NCBI GenBank assembly: GCA_019918135.1
Contig: WBZZ01005253.1
Coordinates: 36,904 to 100,903, forward strand
Direction: 5' to 3'
Origin: Paulinella micropora
Taxonomy: Eukaryota > Cercozoa > Imbricatea > Euglyphida > Paulinellidae
DNA: 64,000 bases
In this document: positions 28,333-37,809 of the stretch, one piece after another
How the letters are laid out: each line of letters opens with the position of its first letter
Position numbering within the stretch: the stretch's first letter is position 1
The notes under the pieces: generated by a model
Database searches by the model: none
Told to the model about the DNA's origin: nothing
What the model saw: the letters and a program-made list of their open reading frames with translations, nothing else
Translations under genes and position numbers: made by a program

Positions 28333-30411
28333 TCACGCTTCTTCGAGGCCGGCCTCGACAGCGACGGGCGGTTCGGCAGGGGACGACGGGCGGCAGAGGC
28401 CCAGCGCAAACAGCTCCGCGCTGCCGTCCTGGTTGCACGCCGTCAGCTCCACTGGCTCCAGCTCCTTCCAGGACACAGGAGCCGACAACAGCGAGATCTC
28501 CACGCCACGCTTTTCTTGCAGCGCTTGTACTAGCCAGCGCTTGCACACGTCGAACCGGCAGACGGTGCACGGACCCTGTTCCCTGGCCTCCAGCTTTTCG
28601 GCGGCGCTGCGGACCGTTTGCACCGGGTACACACAGAACATGCTCCGGTCACGCTGCAGGTACGTCGTCACCGCCCGCTGGCCCGAGGCCCTGCGCCACT
28701 TGCCGGGCAGCGCGCCCTTGAGCTGGCCCTCGGCCCCGCGCAGCTGGAAACCCAGCTCGTTCGGGTACAAGCCCGCGTAACACGTCATCGGGCTGTAGGG
28801 CACCGTAGTCGCAATCACCGTCGCCGCTTCCCGCGGGCCCCCGACGCGCTGCCCCCACACCTCCACGTTTGGCTGCGCGTGTTGTGCCCGGAAGACGGTC
28901 CGCACGCTGCCCGGAAGAAGGTCCACAGGCGGGCCGTCTTCCAGACAGTCTAGCTGGCTCCAGCGCCACAGCGCGTCCGCGAGGCAGTTCCCCGGGCCGC
29001 TCGCGCTGTAGCGGCCGTCCCGTGGGTAGAAGGTGGCCGGCGCCACGGCCAGCGGCAGGTACAGCTGCCCGCTGCCCTTGTCCCGCAGCAGCCGCAGATG
29101 GCACTCCTCGACTTCCGACAAGGACCCGTACTCGGGCGCTACGGCGAGGTAGAAGTGCGGCTTCTTCCGACGGTCCAGCCCCGGCAGCAGCGGGTACGCG
29201 GTCAGGCCCGGCCGTCGTGGCCCGTTCGCACCCTGCAACAAGAAAGCGTCGCGTGCACGGGTCTGCGGCGCTACCAGCACGGGGCACAGGGCTACGGTCA
29301 GCGCCGGCAGCGCCAGCGAAAAAAAGTCCAGGACCGCGTTGTTAAGCTGGACCGTAGCCCACAGGCGAGTGTACTGGCACAGCACCGCCAGCCAGCGCTG
29401 GCGCGCCACCGAGGGCAGCCCCGCGTCGATGAGCTGGTGGTGCAGCGCGGCTATTGGTTCCAGCAGCACGCCGAGGATGTTGCGGCGCTGGTGGCTACTG
29501 TCGTTAGCCTCCAACGCCGCCGCGGCCGCCTGCAGGCACACCGACACCACGTACAGCGCCGAGTACACGGCGTGGCACTTCTGCACGCGTTCACGCGCTG
29601 TGGCCGGCAGTTCGTTGGACAACTGCGGCAGCGCCACGGTCGCGGCGGTGTCCTGCACCACGCGCCGCAGCTGGCCCAAGCTCTTAGAGGTCAACAGCCC
29701 CCGGATGACGTGCTCGAAGCGCTGGTAGCGCGCCCGCGGGCCCTTGACTACCAACTGCGCCACGGCCGCAAGGCCCTGGTGCGTCTTCTTCCTCTTCTTC
29801 TTCGGCTGCTGCACCCCCGGTTCTTCTTCTTCTTCCGGCGCTGCCACCGCCGGCGGAGCCACCGCCGGGACGGGCTCTAGCCAACGGTCCAGCTCCCGCA
29901 ACTCCCGGCACAGGCGCGGGTACACGTCCAGGAAGGCCAGCAGGCCCAGCATCAGCGGGTCCCCCTCGCTGATCTCGTGGTCGGGCTCCATCGTGTGGTT
30001 GCGCTGCAGGCCTAGCACCAGCTGGTTGTACTCCCGGCCGTACTCGGAGTTAACAGCGTGCAGCGCTTCTAGCACCAGCGCCAGTTTCTGCAAGAACTTG
30101 TGGAAGTCGCAGTGGTGGCTCACGACCGAAATTTCGTACGCACGCAACCTAGCTAGCACGCGCGCCAGTGACTGGGCCTCCCCGAACACTTCCTCTGTCT
30201 CTTGTTGCGCGAGCCACTGCTGGAACTCGGGCTTTGTCTGGACATCTTGCTGCAGCTCGCACGCCGTGGTTTGCCACAGGCCGACGGTGTCGGGGTGTGT
30301 GCTAGCCAGCGCTGCGTTTAATTGTTCCAGGTCCGTCACCAATTCACACAGCACACTCGAGGGCTCGGCCTGGTCTGGCTCGTAGACGATGCGCGGTCCG
30401 ACAGACTGCAT
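28333..30411 (-). CDS. Large unknown protein (692 aa)
   Basis: ATG 30411 opens an unbroken 692-residue frame. Residues 1-200 are helical with leucine-rich stretches. An acidic, lysine-rich linker (EEEEEP then PKKKRKKTHQG, a possible nuclear signal) lies near 205-225. Another helical, alanine/leucine-rich domain follows to ~380. The C-terminal ~300 residues are alpha/beta with YLPLAVAPATFYPRDG and a Cys pair (CTVCRFDVC) near residue 630. No known motif is seen. The length and integrity suggest an important protein, perhaps structural or regulatory. Frames upstream of 30411 are low-complexity artefacts. Confidence 0.6.
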   Translation of the reverse strand: MQSVGPRIVYEPDQAEPSSVLCELVTDLEQLNAALASTHPDTVGLWQTTACELQQDVQTKPEFQQWLAQQETEEVFGEAQSLARVLARLRAYEISVVSHHCDFHKFLQKLALVLEALHAVNSEYGREYNQLVLGLQRNHTMEPDHEISEGDPLMLGLLAFLDVYPRLCRELRELDRWLEPVPAVAPPAVAAPEEEEEPGVQQPKKKRKKTHQGLAAVAQLVVKGPRARYQRFEHVIRGLLTSKSLGQLRRVVQDTAATVALPQLSNELPATARERVQKCHAVYSALYVVSVCLQAAAAALEANDSSHQRRNILGVLLEPIAALHHQLIDAGLPSVARQRWLAVLCQYTRLWATVQLNNAVLDFFSLALPALTVALCPVLVAPQTRARDAFLLQGANGPRRPGLTAYPLLPGLDRRKKPHFYLAVAPEYGSLSEVEECHLRLLRDKGSGQLYLPLAVAPATFYPRDGRYSASGPGNCLADALWRWSQLDCLEDGPPVDLLPGSVRTVFRAQHAQPNVEVWGQRVGGPREAATVIATTVPYSPMTCYAGLYPNELGFQLRGAEGQLKGALPGKWRRASGQRAVTTYLQRDRSMFCVYPVQTVRSAAEKLEAREQGPCTVCRFDVCKRWLVQALQEKRGVEISLLSAPVSWKELEPVELTACNQDGSAELFALGLCRPSSPAEPPVAVEAGLEEA

Positions 30412-30747
30412 TTGTCTCCCCCCTTCCAATTGCAGAGGCAACAAAACTTTGTCACAGGTCTCTCTCTGGCTCGCTGTCTCTCTCGTGGTGGCCTGCCCCC
30501 TCCCCACCCGCCTTTTCCCAACAGATCGGCCCCCCCCCACCCGCCTTTTCCCCACAAACCCGGCCCTCCCCCCCCCCCCCCTGTGCAGCCACCCTTTTCT
30601 TCCTCTCTCTCCCCTCTGTTCGGGTTCACCTTCTCCCACCAAACAAGCTATGTTTTTCCCCCCTTGGCACTTTCGGCCTTTCATCATCTGCGGCCCCCCC
30701 CCCCCGCACCCGTTTTCCCTTCCATTCCGCGCGTTGCAAATGTTGTA
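30412..30747. other. Spacer with C-rich tracts
   Basis: Pyrimidine-rich upstream region of the large minus-strand gene, with C-runs at 30530-30538, 30568-30582 and 30696-30706. No gene recognised. Confidence 0.5.
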
Positions 30748-31146
30748 CTAGTCGATTTTTTCCCTCGACGTTTTCTGGCCAGAGGGGAGGAGGGGGGGGG
30801 CCGAACAGCAAAAAAGAGAGAGAGAGGGAAGGCCGAGAAATGGAGGGGAGGGGAAGAAAAATTGTAGGCTCAAAACAAAAAATTTGTGCAGCCAAATGCC
30901 GACATTACGATGCTTTGGTGAACAAGGGCGAAACCAAGGACCTAATGTGTGCAATTTGCCTGTGCTTGGCACGCAACATCGTACAGCACGGGCTCGTTGT
31001 GTGAAGCCATGCTGTAGACTTTCGTATAAATCGGTCAGCAATCCCTTGCTTTCACCAAGTGTATCTAAGTTTAGCCAGACATGTACACTTCGACGGGTTT
31101 CGTTGAAGTACACGAGGACGCAGGCGTCTGTCGCAGAGCTGTCCAT
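30748..31146 (-). CDS. Small protein of unknown function
   Basis: ATG 31146 opens a 132-residue frame. The first ~95 residues look coding (ACVLVYFNETRRSVHVWLNL, then LLTDLYESLQHGF). The last ~35 pass through purine-rich low-complexity sequence and may belong to the spacer. No family recognised. It is the least certain of the listed genes on this stretch. Confidence 0.4.
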   Translation of the reverse strand: MDSSATDACVLVYFNETRRSVHVWLNLDTLGESKGLLTDLYESLQHGFTQRARAVRCCVPSTGKLHTLGPWFRPCSPKHRNVGIWLHKFFVLSLQFFFPSPPFLGLPSLSLFCCSAPPLLPSGQKTSREKID

Positions 31147-31623
31147 TCCTTTTTCTTAATTTGTGTACAGCGCCCCCTGCGCTCGTCTTCCCCCGCGCCG
31201 TTTTCCCCACCCCCTGTTTTTAAAGAAAGCTTGTCCTTTTTTTCTTTCTCTTGTGCCCCTTTCCCTCTCCCACCTCTCTTTCCCTCGCCTCCCCGTCTCC
31301 CCAACAAAGAAAAAAGAAACGACCGCCATTCTTTTTCTTTCCTCTCCCTCTTCCCCCCCCCTCCCCCGTTTGCCTACGATGTTTTTTCACAGCTAAGTTT
31401 CTTTCCCCCCGGCCCTCCCTTCCCTCCCACAAAACCCAGCCAAAAAAAGCAGAACAACTAAGGCGGCAGGAAAGAAAAACAGAGAGAGAGAGAGGGAGGG
31501 AGAACAAGAAAGGCGGCAGACAGTTCTTTTACTAAAAAACAAAACCAAAAAAAAACAAAAGCCCGGCCCCCCTCCCCAAAAAAAGGGCCAACCAAGCCGC
31601 TCCACCCTCCCCCCAAACAAAGC
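31147..31623. other. Purine/pyrimidine-rich spacer
   Basis: C/T-rich to ~31430, then A/G-rich with a (GA)n patch near 31480-31495, A-runs and C-runs. It probably contains the promoter of the gene at 31624. Confidence 0.45.
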
Positions 31624-32912
31624 ATGAACGTTGACGACCAAGACCGGTATTTTCGGCCCCGGACAGGGGAACGCGCGTTGGAAAGACAGATCCATGACGA
31701 ATTCAACCTGCTGCGGCGGGTCGGAGAGGGCAGGGACACGATCAACAGGACGGCCCCCGAGCACGTGCGCAAGGATGTGCGGGGGCTAGCCCCCGTAAAC
31801 GCCACACCTAGCCTGGACTTTAGCGGCTGGTTCGAGGGCGAGAGGCGCCTGCGAGACGCCAGGTTCGGCTTCACGACCAAACGCCATGATTACCTGGGCA
31901 AACGAAACGGGCTGGGCCCTATTATGAAGCCGCCCATTAACACCGAGATCTTCATCACCCGGGATGACCCGCGGTTCCGCCGCCAGAACGTGCTGCAGGA
32001 GGTGCAGGTCGACAGCAACTTCTATGGCACGGGGGGGACGCGGCCGAGGTTATGTCCGCGGTCTCCGGCCGCGTGCTGTGTTTCGTGACCAACCCGTCGT
32101 ACATTAATTACATGTGCAAGTACGAGCCGCTACAGACGGACAGGCCGCCGAACGAAGCGTTCAAGTGCCTGATCAACCTGTTCCGCGCAAACTACTCGCT
32201 CAGGCAGGTGAAGGCGAAGGCGGCCGAGCAGCTCGTGCGCCACCGGGCCGCCTCTATCCTGACCCTGCTGACGCCCCTCGGAGTGCTGGACCAGATACAA
32301 AGCACGGAGACCAACGCGCGGAGCTACATCCCGGCTATGACCGGCAGCGTGCTGCGCCGCGGGCCCGTGTACTACACGGGCACGGACTCGGGGCTGATTA
32401 ACATCTGGGCCCTGCCCTCCTTCAAGAAAGCCAGGCCCGACGAGGACGGCTCGCACACGCGCTGGGCGCCGGGGGAGACAGTGCACATGGAGAGGAAAGG
32501 CCTGAGCTTTGGCCTGGACCAATTACCGCCCGAGGTCACGCTGCACTTGTGGCTGGTGCTGGAGCCCGTCCTGTACGGGCCCACCCCGGGCAGCGAAGAA
32601 AAATGAAGCCAGCAGCGCGTCGTGTGGCGCTTCAGGCCGCTGGTGACTAGGACCGACGAACCCTTGCCCGCGTGGCAGTGTACGGGCACACTCCTGGGCC
32701 ACGACTGGTACGGCGCGTCGGTCTACGTGGGACGAGTTCTGGCGGATAATGACGAGCGGAACTACAAGGGGGAACTGTCCCGCGCGCTCGAAGAAATCCA
32801 ACAACTGCTGTACGGGCGCGGGATGGCGCACGACTCGGAGCCGCCCACCGACCTGCGACACCTGCCGTCACTGTCGCACGTGCACATACAGCCCTGCGTC
32901 ACGCTGTACTAA
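31624..32912 (+). CDS. Unknown (possibly structural) protein with a frameshift and in-frame TGA
   Basis: ATG 31624 opens a frame that reads well to a G7 run at 32033-32039 and then continues in another frame (DAAEV onward) to a TGA at 32604-32606. The same frame reopens at once and reads convincingly (VVWRFRPLVTRTDEP, then YVGRVLADNDERNY) to TAA 32910-32912. All three parts have normal composition, so I treat them as one gene of ~430 codons. The frame change is most simply a homopolymer error; the TGA sits after an A5 run. The protein is rich in beta strands and aromatic residues and has no signal peptide. No family recognised; a virion protein is possible. Confidence 0.55.
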
Positions 32913-32956
32913 CAAAAAGAAAAACAGTAATATGAAGGTTGCTTTAATTAAAAAAA

Positions 32957-33829
32957 TTAGGCCATGCAGGCCACGTTGAGAACAAGCAGTTTCCTAACGG
33001 CCGGACAGTGAAAACGGCGGCACTCGCCCTGCGGGGCGTTCGGGCACGCCAGCGCGTAGTGCGGCAGTGGGAGGCCCTGCTCTACCCTCAGGCAATCGTC
33101 GACATTGTCGCCGGCGTGGCACCTGACGGAGGCAATCGTGAAAGTGATTTTCAGATCGTGCCAGTCGAACAGCCGTTTCAGCACAGCCACCAAGCTCTGC
33201 TGCTTCGTGACCATCTCGAACAAGGCAGACGCGGCCCTGACCCATTTGAGCGACAGAAGTAGCAGTTCCTGTCTGTCCTTCCTGTTGGTGTTGGTAGTCG
33301 AGTCTTCGTCCGCCTCGCCGTCCGAACTACCCTCGTGGTCGCTCAGACGGAAGTCTCCGAGGCGCAGCTCCAGGCTAAGCTCCTCCGGCTCGTTAGGCAC
33401 GGGGGAGAACGGACGCGAAGTTGCTGCGGACCCCATGACGCCCTTCCAGGCCTTGTCCAAGAACTCGGGCAGGATCTTGCTGGGCGGCGCCGCCCCCACG
33501 CCCGTGTCTGCGCGCGCTGGGGCCCGACAGCCGCTGCCGGTGGCGGACAGACAGCCCTCGGGCCCCAGCGCGCGCAAGAGGCGGGGCCCGAACGACGCAA
33601 ACTTGAATTCCTGCACCTCGAAGTGATAACTCAATTCATGAGCTAACACCCCGTTCGCAAACAACAATTGCCGGTAGGGGGGCAGCGCCTCGAACAACTG
33701 GATTCTTTTGGCTAGGACTGCCTCTGTCAACTTCACGAAATCCGACAGCGGCGAGGCAACCAGGTCCCGCCAGCGCAGCCCCACACTGACGGTTTTCTTA
33801 CACTTTTCATCATCCTCTGGGGCGCTCAT
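32957..33829 (-). CDS. Unknown 290-aa protein
   Basis: ATG 33829 opens an intact 290-residue frame that converges with the previous gene (44 bp between stops). The N-terminal third is helical with aromatic residues (LPPYRQLLFANGVLAHELSY). A Gly/Ser/Pro-rich linker follows, then an acidic stretch (SDHEGSSDGEADED). The C-terminal third is helical/beta and ends with a Cys/His group (CPNAPQGECRRFHC), a possible zinc site. No family recognised. The acidic linker could mark a nuclear or chaperone-like protein, but this is weak. Confidence 0.55.
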   Translation of the reverse strand: MSAPEDDEKCKKTVSVGLRWRDLVASPLSDFVKLTEAVLAKRIQLFEALPPYRQLLFANGVLAHELSYHFEVQEFKFASFGPRLLRALGPEGCLSATGSGCRAPARADTGVGAAPPSKILPEFLDKAWKGVMGSAATSRPFSPVPNEPEELSLELRLGDFRLSDHEGSSDGEADEDSTTNTNRKDRQELLLLSLKWVRAASALFEMVTKQQSLVAVLKRLFDWHDLKITFTIASVRCHAGDNVDDCLRVEQGLPLPHYALACPNAPQGECRRFHCPAVRKLLVLNVACMA

Positions 33830-34616
33830 CCACCGGCAGCGGCTGGTCAGAAATGAGGGCGTGGGAGGGGGGGGGGGGTAGGCTAGGTTGACAATAGCCG
33901 CCGAAGAGAGAGAAAAATAGGTCCAGAGAAGGAAAGAAGGGCCGACGTGGGTGGGAGGGGGGACAGCAGCGCGGAGGTCTTTTCTTCTTGGTCTAGAAGA
34001 AAATGAAACAAATAAACAGCGCTAGGCTCGCATACTTTTTTCCCGGGAGGGATGTGTGTGTGTGTGTGTGGGCGCGCGAAGACAGAGAGTGGGGGGGAGA
34101 GGTGTGAGATGATGGGGGGGGGGGAGGGATGGGGAGCTAAGGTGTACGGGATGGGGGGGAGAGAGATGATGGGAGGAGAGAGAGAGATGATGCTGATGAT
34201 GGGGAGGGAGGGGGGGGTGGCGCGACAAGGGCGAGAGAAAGAGAGGGATGGGGCCGGGGGTTTAGGAATAGCTGCCGGGCCCCATCACTCTCTGTCTTCT
34301 TGTGCCCTCCTCTCTCCCTCTCCGTACATGGACAGATCTTGCCCCGCAGACTATATTCGCACAGAGAAATGCAGTCTGGCCGGAAGGGCGTGTTGAGGTT
34401 GAGAGGGCATGCCTGGACGGGGGGGGGGAGAAAGGGATGAGTGTGAGTGGGGGGGGGGGGGCCCGCGGGTTAACAACACAGAACGCCGTCTCAGCAGAAA
34501 GAAAAGAAGGAGAAAAGAATGGGGAGGGGGTGGGGAGCACTGCGTAGCGGGGGGGGGCCGGGGGAAACGGCGGCGCGCCGTGGAAAGCGTAAGAACCGAG
34601 CGAGCCCAGAAGCGGC
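33830..34616. other. Long low-complexity divergent spacer
   Basis: G-rich with (GT)n at 34052-34070, GA-rich (GAGAGATGATGG-type) repeats from 34155 to 34210, and G-runs near 33868-33877 and 34449-34459. It separates divergent genes, so promoters for both are expected here. No coding potential seen. Confidence 0.5.
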
Positions 34617-36139
34617 ATGGCCCGCGCAGAGTCTGTAGGAGCTGGTAAGTTGTGGGAGCCGCCTAGTTGGAGAGACGCGCCTGCGGCGGTTAGCGACAGC
34701 TACAAGGAACTGCTGAAATTGGCTTCCCAGTACCGCGTAGAGTCGGCCGACGCCGACATAAACTGCACCAACTTTGCTTGCGGCAAGTACAAGTTCCCCG
34801 AAGACGATGCCTTTTATTTGCGCCTGGTCGGATTGCTCATGTGCAGCCAGCAGCCGCGCACGCTGGCGCTGGCCGAGATCAGCCACCCACGAACGCCACG
34901 CTTTTACATTGACCTAGACTTCGAGCTCAAAAACGGCGCTACGGGTTGCCCGCCCGAGCTTCTACAGTGGTCTGAGTCGTCCGAGCTGGACGGCGGTTGT
35001 CTGGTCGCGTTCGTTCATTCGTGCGTGCAGGAGCTCGTAGGGGCCGAACGAGCGCGGCGGGCGCACTTACTGCATGCCTCGGGCCTGTGCGGGCTGAGGC
35101 GTGTTTACAAGCCATCGTTTAGGCTAGTGTACGCGGACCTGACGCTGGACAAACGCACAGCGCTGCAATTATTGCTTGAGGTACAAAGCCGCTGCGTACG
35201 CCAGTACCGCCGCGACAGCCTGCTCGGGAACTCCTTGTGCAAAGCCCTCGACAAGGGCGTGTACGACGAAAAGAGGCCGATGCGCCTGCTCTACTCGGAC
35301 AAGGCCAAGCGAGAGAAGTGCAAGACGTGCCAGGCGCTGGCGAAGCAGGGGCCCACGCCGTGTTTTACTAGGGGGTGCCGTGTCACGTGGGCGGGCAGGC
35401 CCCTGACCCCGCTTGGGGTGCTGGAGGGACCAGTGCTGCACAAGCGACAACTGAGCTGGCCGGACTTTGTGCTCGGCTGCAGCACGCACTACGGGTTAGG
35501 GTTAGCGCGCTGGCAGAACCCGCCGGACATTGCCCCCCGGCTCAGCGAGCTAGCGTCCAGCCGGGCCTGGGCCCTGCCGGACAGCCCCGCCTCCGCGGCG
35601 CCGCCCGACGAGCACGCGCTGTGGTCTGTAGTCTACGCCGCAACCGCCCCACGCCCCGTAACCATGGCGCAGGGTGTGCCCAGGGCCCGCAGCTCCTCCC
35701 CTCCTGTTGGCGGCGCTGTTGCTTTGACTTGGGGTGACTGCTGCCCCCAGCTCCGCTGCAGCCCGGAACTGGCGGCACAGGCCCGCCCGCACCTGGACGA
35801 GGCCGATGCGCGGCGCTTGTTGCACTGGCTAGTGCTGCCGTACCTGGGACGCGAGAACGACGGTTCTGAGCTGCTGGACTGGGGCCGGGCCAAGAAGGGC
35901 GAGCGTGGGGCGGACGGGGTGGCCAGCTGGTTCGGCGTGCCGGGGGTTCGTGCCTTGTGCGTCTGCCCCTTCAAGTCTACTGCGCAATCGCTGTACACCC
36001 ACCGCAGCAACCCCGTTTCCGTCACGTTCGGCGCCTCGTTCCTCCACCTGCGCTGCCTTGACGACGAGTGTTTTGCCGGGTCCAGAAGGTTTAGGATTGC
36101 CCTCCCGGGCCGGCGCGCCGGGGCTCCGTCCGCTCCTGA
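34617..36139 (+). CDS. Archaeo-eukaryotic-type primase (PrimPol/UL52-like)
   Basis: Primase-polymerase that makes primers for DNA replication. ATG 34617. The catalytic acidic pair lies in FYIDLDFE (Asp99 and Asp101). A second typical motif, RPMRLLYSDKAKREK, is near residues 220-232. A C-terminal zinc motif of the UL52/PrimPol type (Cys ~450, HRSN ~460-463, CLDDEC ~479-484) completes the set. The frame as read runs on to 36233, but that extension is antisense to an RPB10-like gene. A neighbouring frame stops with TGA at 36137-36139, so the real end is probably there after a small indel near 36090-36120. No helicase domain is fused; the SF3 helicase is separate at 1-2118. The family call is firm. 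Confidence 0.8.
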
Positions 36140-36140
36140 C

Positions 36141-36355
36141 TTAGCTCTCGCGCGAGCCAGCCCCCGGCGCACCACGGCCTCGGGCCCGGTATCTTTGCTG
36201 CCCAGCAGGGCCGCACGGCAACACTCGCGCTGAAGGTTTAGGCCGGTCAGAGCTTCGGCGTCGGTGAAGCCCTCGCGCTGCCAGCGGACAAAAAGCTCCC
36301 ACAGTCCGCCCAGCGGTTTGCCGCAGGGTACGCACACGACGGGTGCTAGCGACAT
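36141..36355 (-). CDS. RPB10-like RNA polymerase subunit (frameshifted 3' end)
   Basis: A small DNA-directed RNA polymerase subunit. ATG 36355 opens a frame with Cys8 and Cys11 (CVPCGK) and an adjacent pair Cys45-Cys46 in LQRECCRAALLG. This is the zinc site and spacing of RPB10/RpoN, which anchors the assembly of the large subunits. Family members are ~65-80 residues. Here the frame runs on far beyond that, opposite to the primase, but the neighbouring frame has a TAA at 36143-36141. That would give ~71 residues if one base is missing or extra near 36180. The gene then ends tail to tail with the primase stop at 36139. Presence of this subunit suggests a virus-encoded transcription machine. 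Confidence 0.75.
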
Positions 36356-36833
36356 GTGGTAGCGAAAAAAAAAGACCCAACCCACAAGAAAACCCGGCGC
36401 GGGAAAAGGAGAAGAAGGCCCAAGAAAAAATGTGTTTTCTTTGGTGCTTCTTGCATTAAAAAAAAAGAACGTCTGTACGCAGGGGCTAAAAAAGAAAGTA
36501 GGGAGGGAGGGGGGGGGCAAAGAGTCCCCCCCCCGTTCTTGTTGTGTTTCGGGTTTCTGGAGGAGGGGGGAAAGGCGGCGGCGGGGGGAGACGGAGGGGC
36601 AGGGAGGGGCAAACAGGCCCCCCGATTCTTGTTTGTGTTTCGGGAGAGGACGGGGGGGGGGGGAATGGGATGGCCGGGAACCGGAAAGCCGGGGGAAGGC
36701 ACGTTCTCAAGAAACTAGCAAAAAAAAGCGCCCAAATCAGCAAAAACCAAAACAAAAGAAAAAAGGAAAAAGACAGCCCCCCCACCCCCCGTTTTTTCGT
36801 GACTGCTCGTGTGCCATTGCAAAAGTAAAAACA
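36356..36833. other. Divergent spacer, G/C runs
   Basis: A-rich and G-rich low-complexity stretch between the RPB10-like gene and the gene at 36834, with runs such as G8 near 36510, C8 near 36527, G11 near 36653 and C7 near 36776. No coding signal. Confidence 0.5.
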
Positions 36834-37643
36834 ATGAGCGACAATTTCGGGGCCGACGCGATGGAGACTACTTGGGCGCCGCAAGCAGCGGTGTTTTGCG
36901 AGGGAAAGCCCTGCGCCGACGACGAGGAGAGAATCTATGCAGGCGATATTATGTACACGTGCGGGAAATTCCGCAGCGAGGACCCCGACGATATGCTGCG
37001 CGTCTATAAATGGAACAGCCCCGCCATGGCTGCTATGGGCCCCGGAAACTGCAAGGTTCTGCTAGGCATTACTGACGAGACTCATTCACCCGGGGATGTG
37101 CCTAACAAGCTTATCCGTGTACAGACCGGCGGGCTGGCCATGCTGCCCCTAGCGGCTAGTACGCCTGGAGAAGTTTCCTTACGGACAGTTTTGTGCTGGT
37201 GTCGGAAAGCCAAGAGCAGCCACGGGCCCCCAAACGCCGCAGGCCGCTTGGCCCCAGCCGTCCGGAACTGCTGACCCTGGAGACAGGAAAAGCGGGCTTT
37301 CCCCCGGGCAGAAGACCAAAAACTAACCGAGTTAATTCAAAGCCTCCAGAGTATTAAGGCGCCGGAGGTCCGCGTGCCGCCCGGGGGCAAATTCAACCGC
37401 CAGCACGGGAATGATTTCGAAAAATACGTAGTAGAGCACTTGGGCGGCCGCTCCCGTTTGCTGTTCTACGCGCAGGCCTGGACTTTGCAGATCACCAGGG
37501 AATGGAAGAGCCGGAATCTTGCGGCTGGTGACATCGCCCCGGTTATGGAGAGGCTCGTGGCCTGGCTTTTCGACGTGTCCAGAAGTTGTCTGCACGAACC
37601 TGTCAGGGCTACGCGTGTTTGGGGCGCGTGCGGGGGCATGTAG
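36834..37643 (+). CDS. Unknown protein, reading interrupted near 37190-37310
   Basis: ATG 36834 opens a frame with Cys- and Asp-rich text (FCEGKPCADDEERIYAGDIM; then PNKLIRVQTGGLAMLPL) ending at TGA 37272-37274. The same frame reopens from there and carries a good helical domain (FEKYVVEHLGGRSRLLF, then DIAPVMERLVAWLF) to TAG 37641-37643. Between ~37185 and ~37305 a neighbouring frame looks more natural, with a basic PKRRRP patch, so two compensating indels are more likely than a readthrough stop. One gene of ~270 codons is my preferred reading. No family recognised. Confidence 0.5.
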
Positions 37644-37809
37644 AGGACAAACACTCCCTCGTGATCGAACTGACACGCTCTACTTGGAGCAAGAACCCGG
37701 CCCGGTTGTTCTATTGAACCAAAAATTAAAGAGAAAAAAAAAGCCTAGATTTTATTTTGTGAATAAACTGTTTTTTTTTCTGGCTGGCTGGGTTTTTTTG
37801 GGAGGTGCC

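Noticed and set aside
35633-36140. Long C-terminal extension of the RPB10-like protein
   Set aside because: It is antisense to the conserved zinc motif of the primase and exceeds the family length several-fold.
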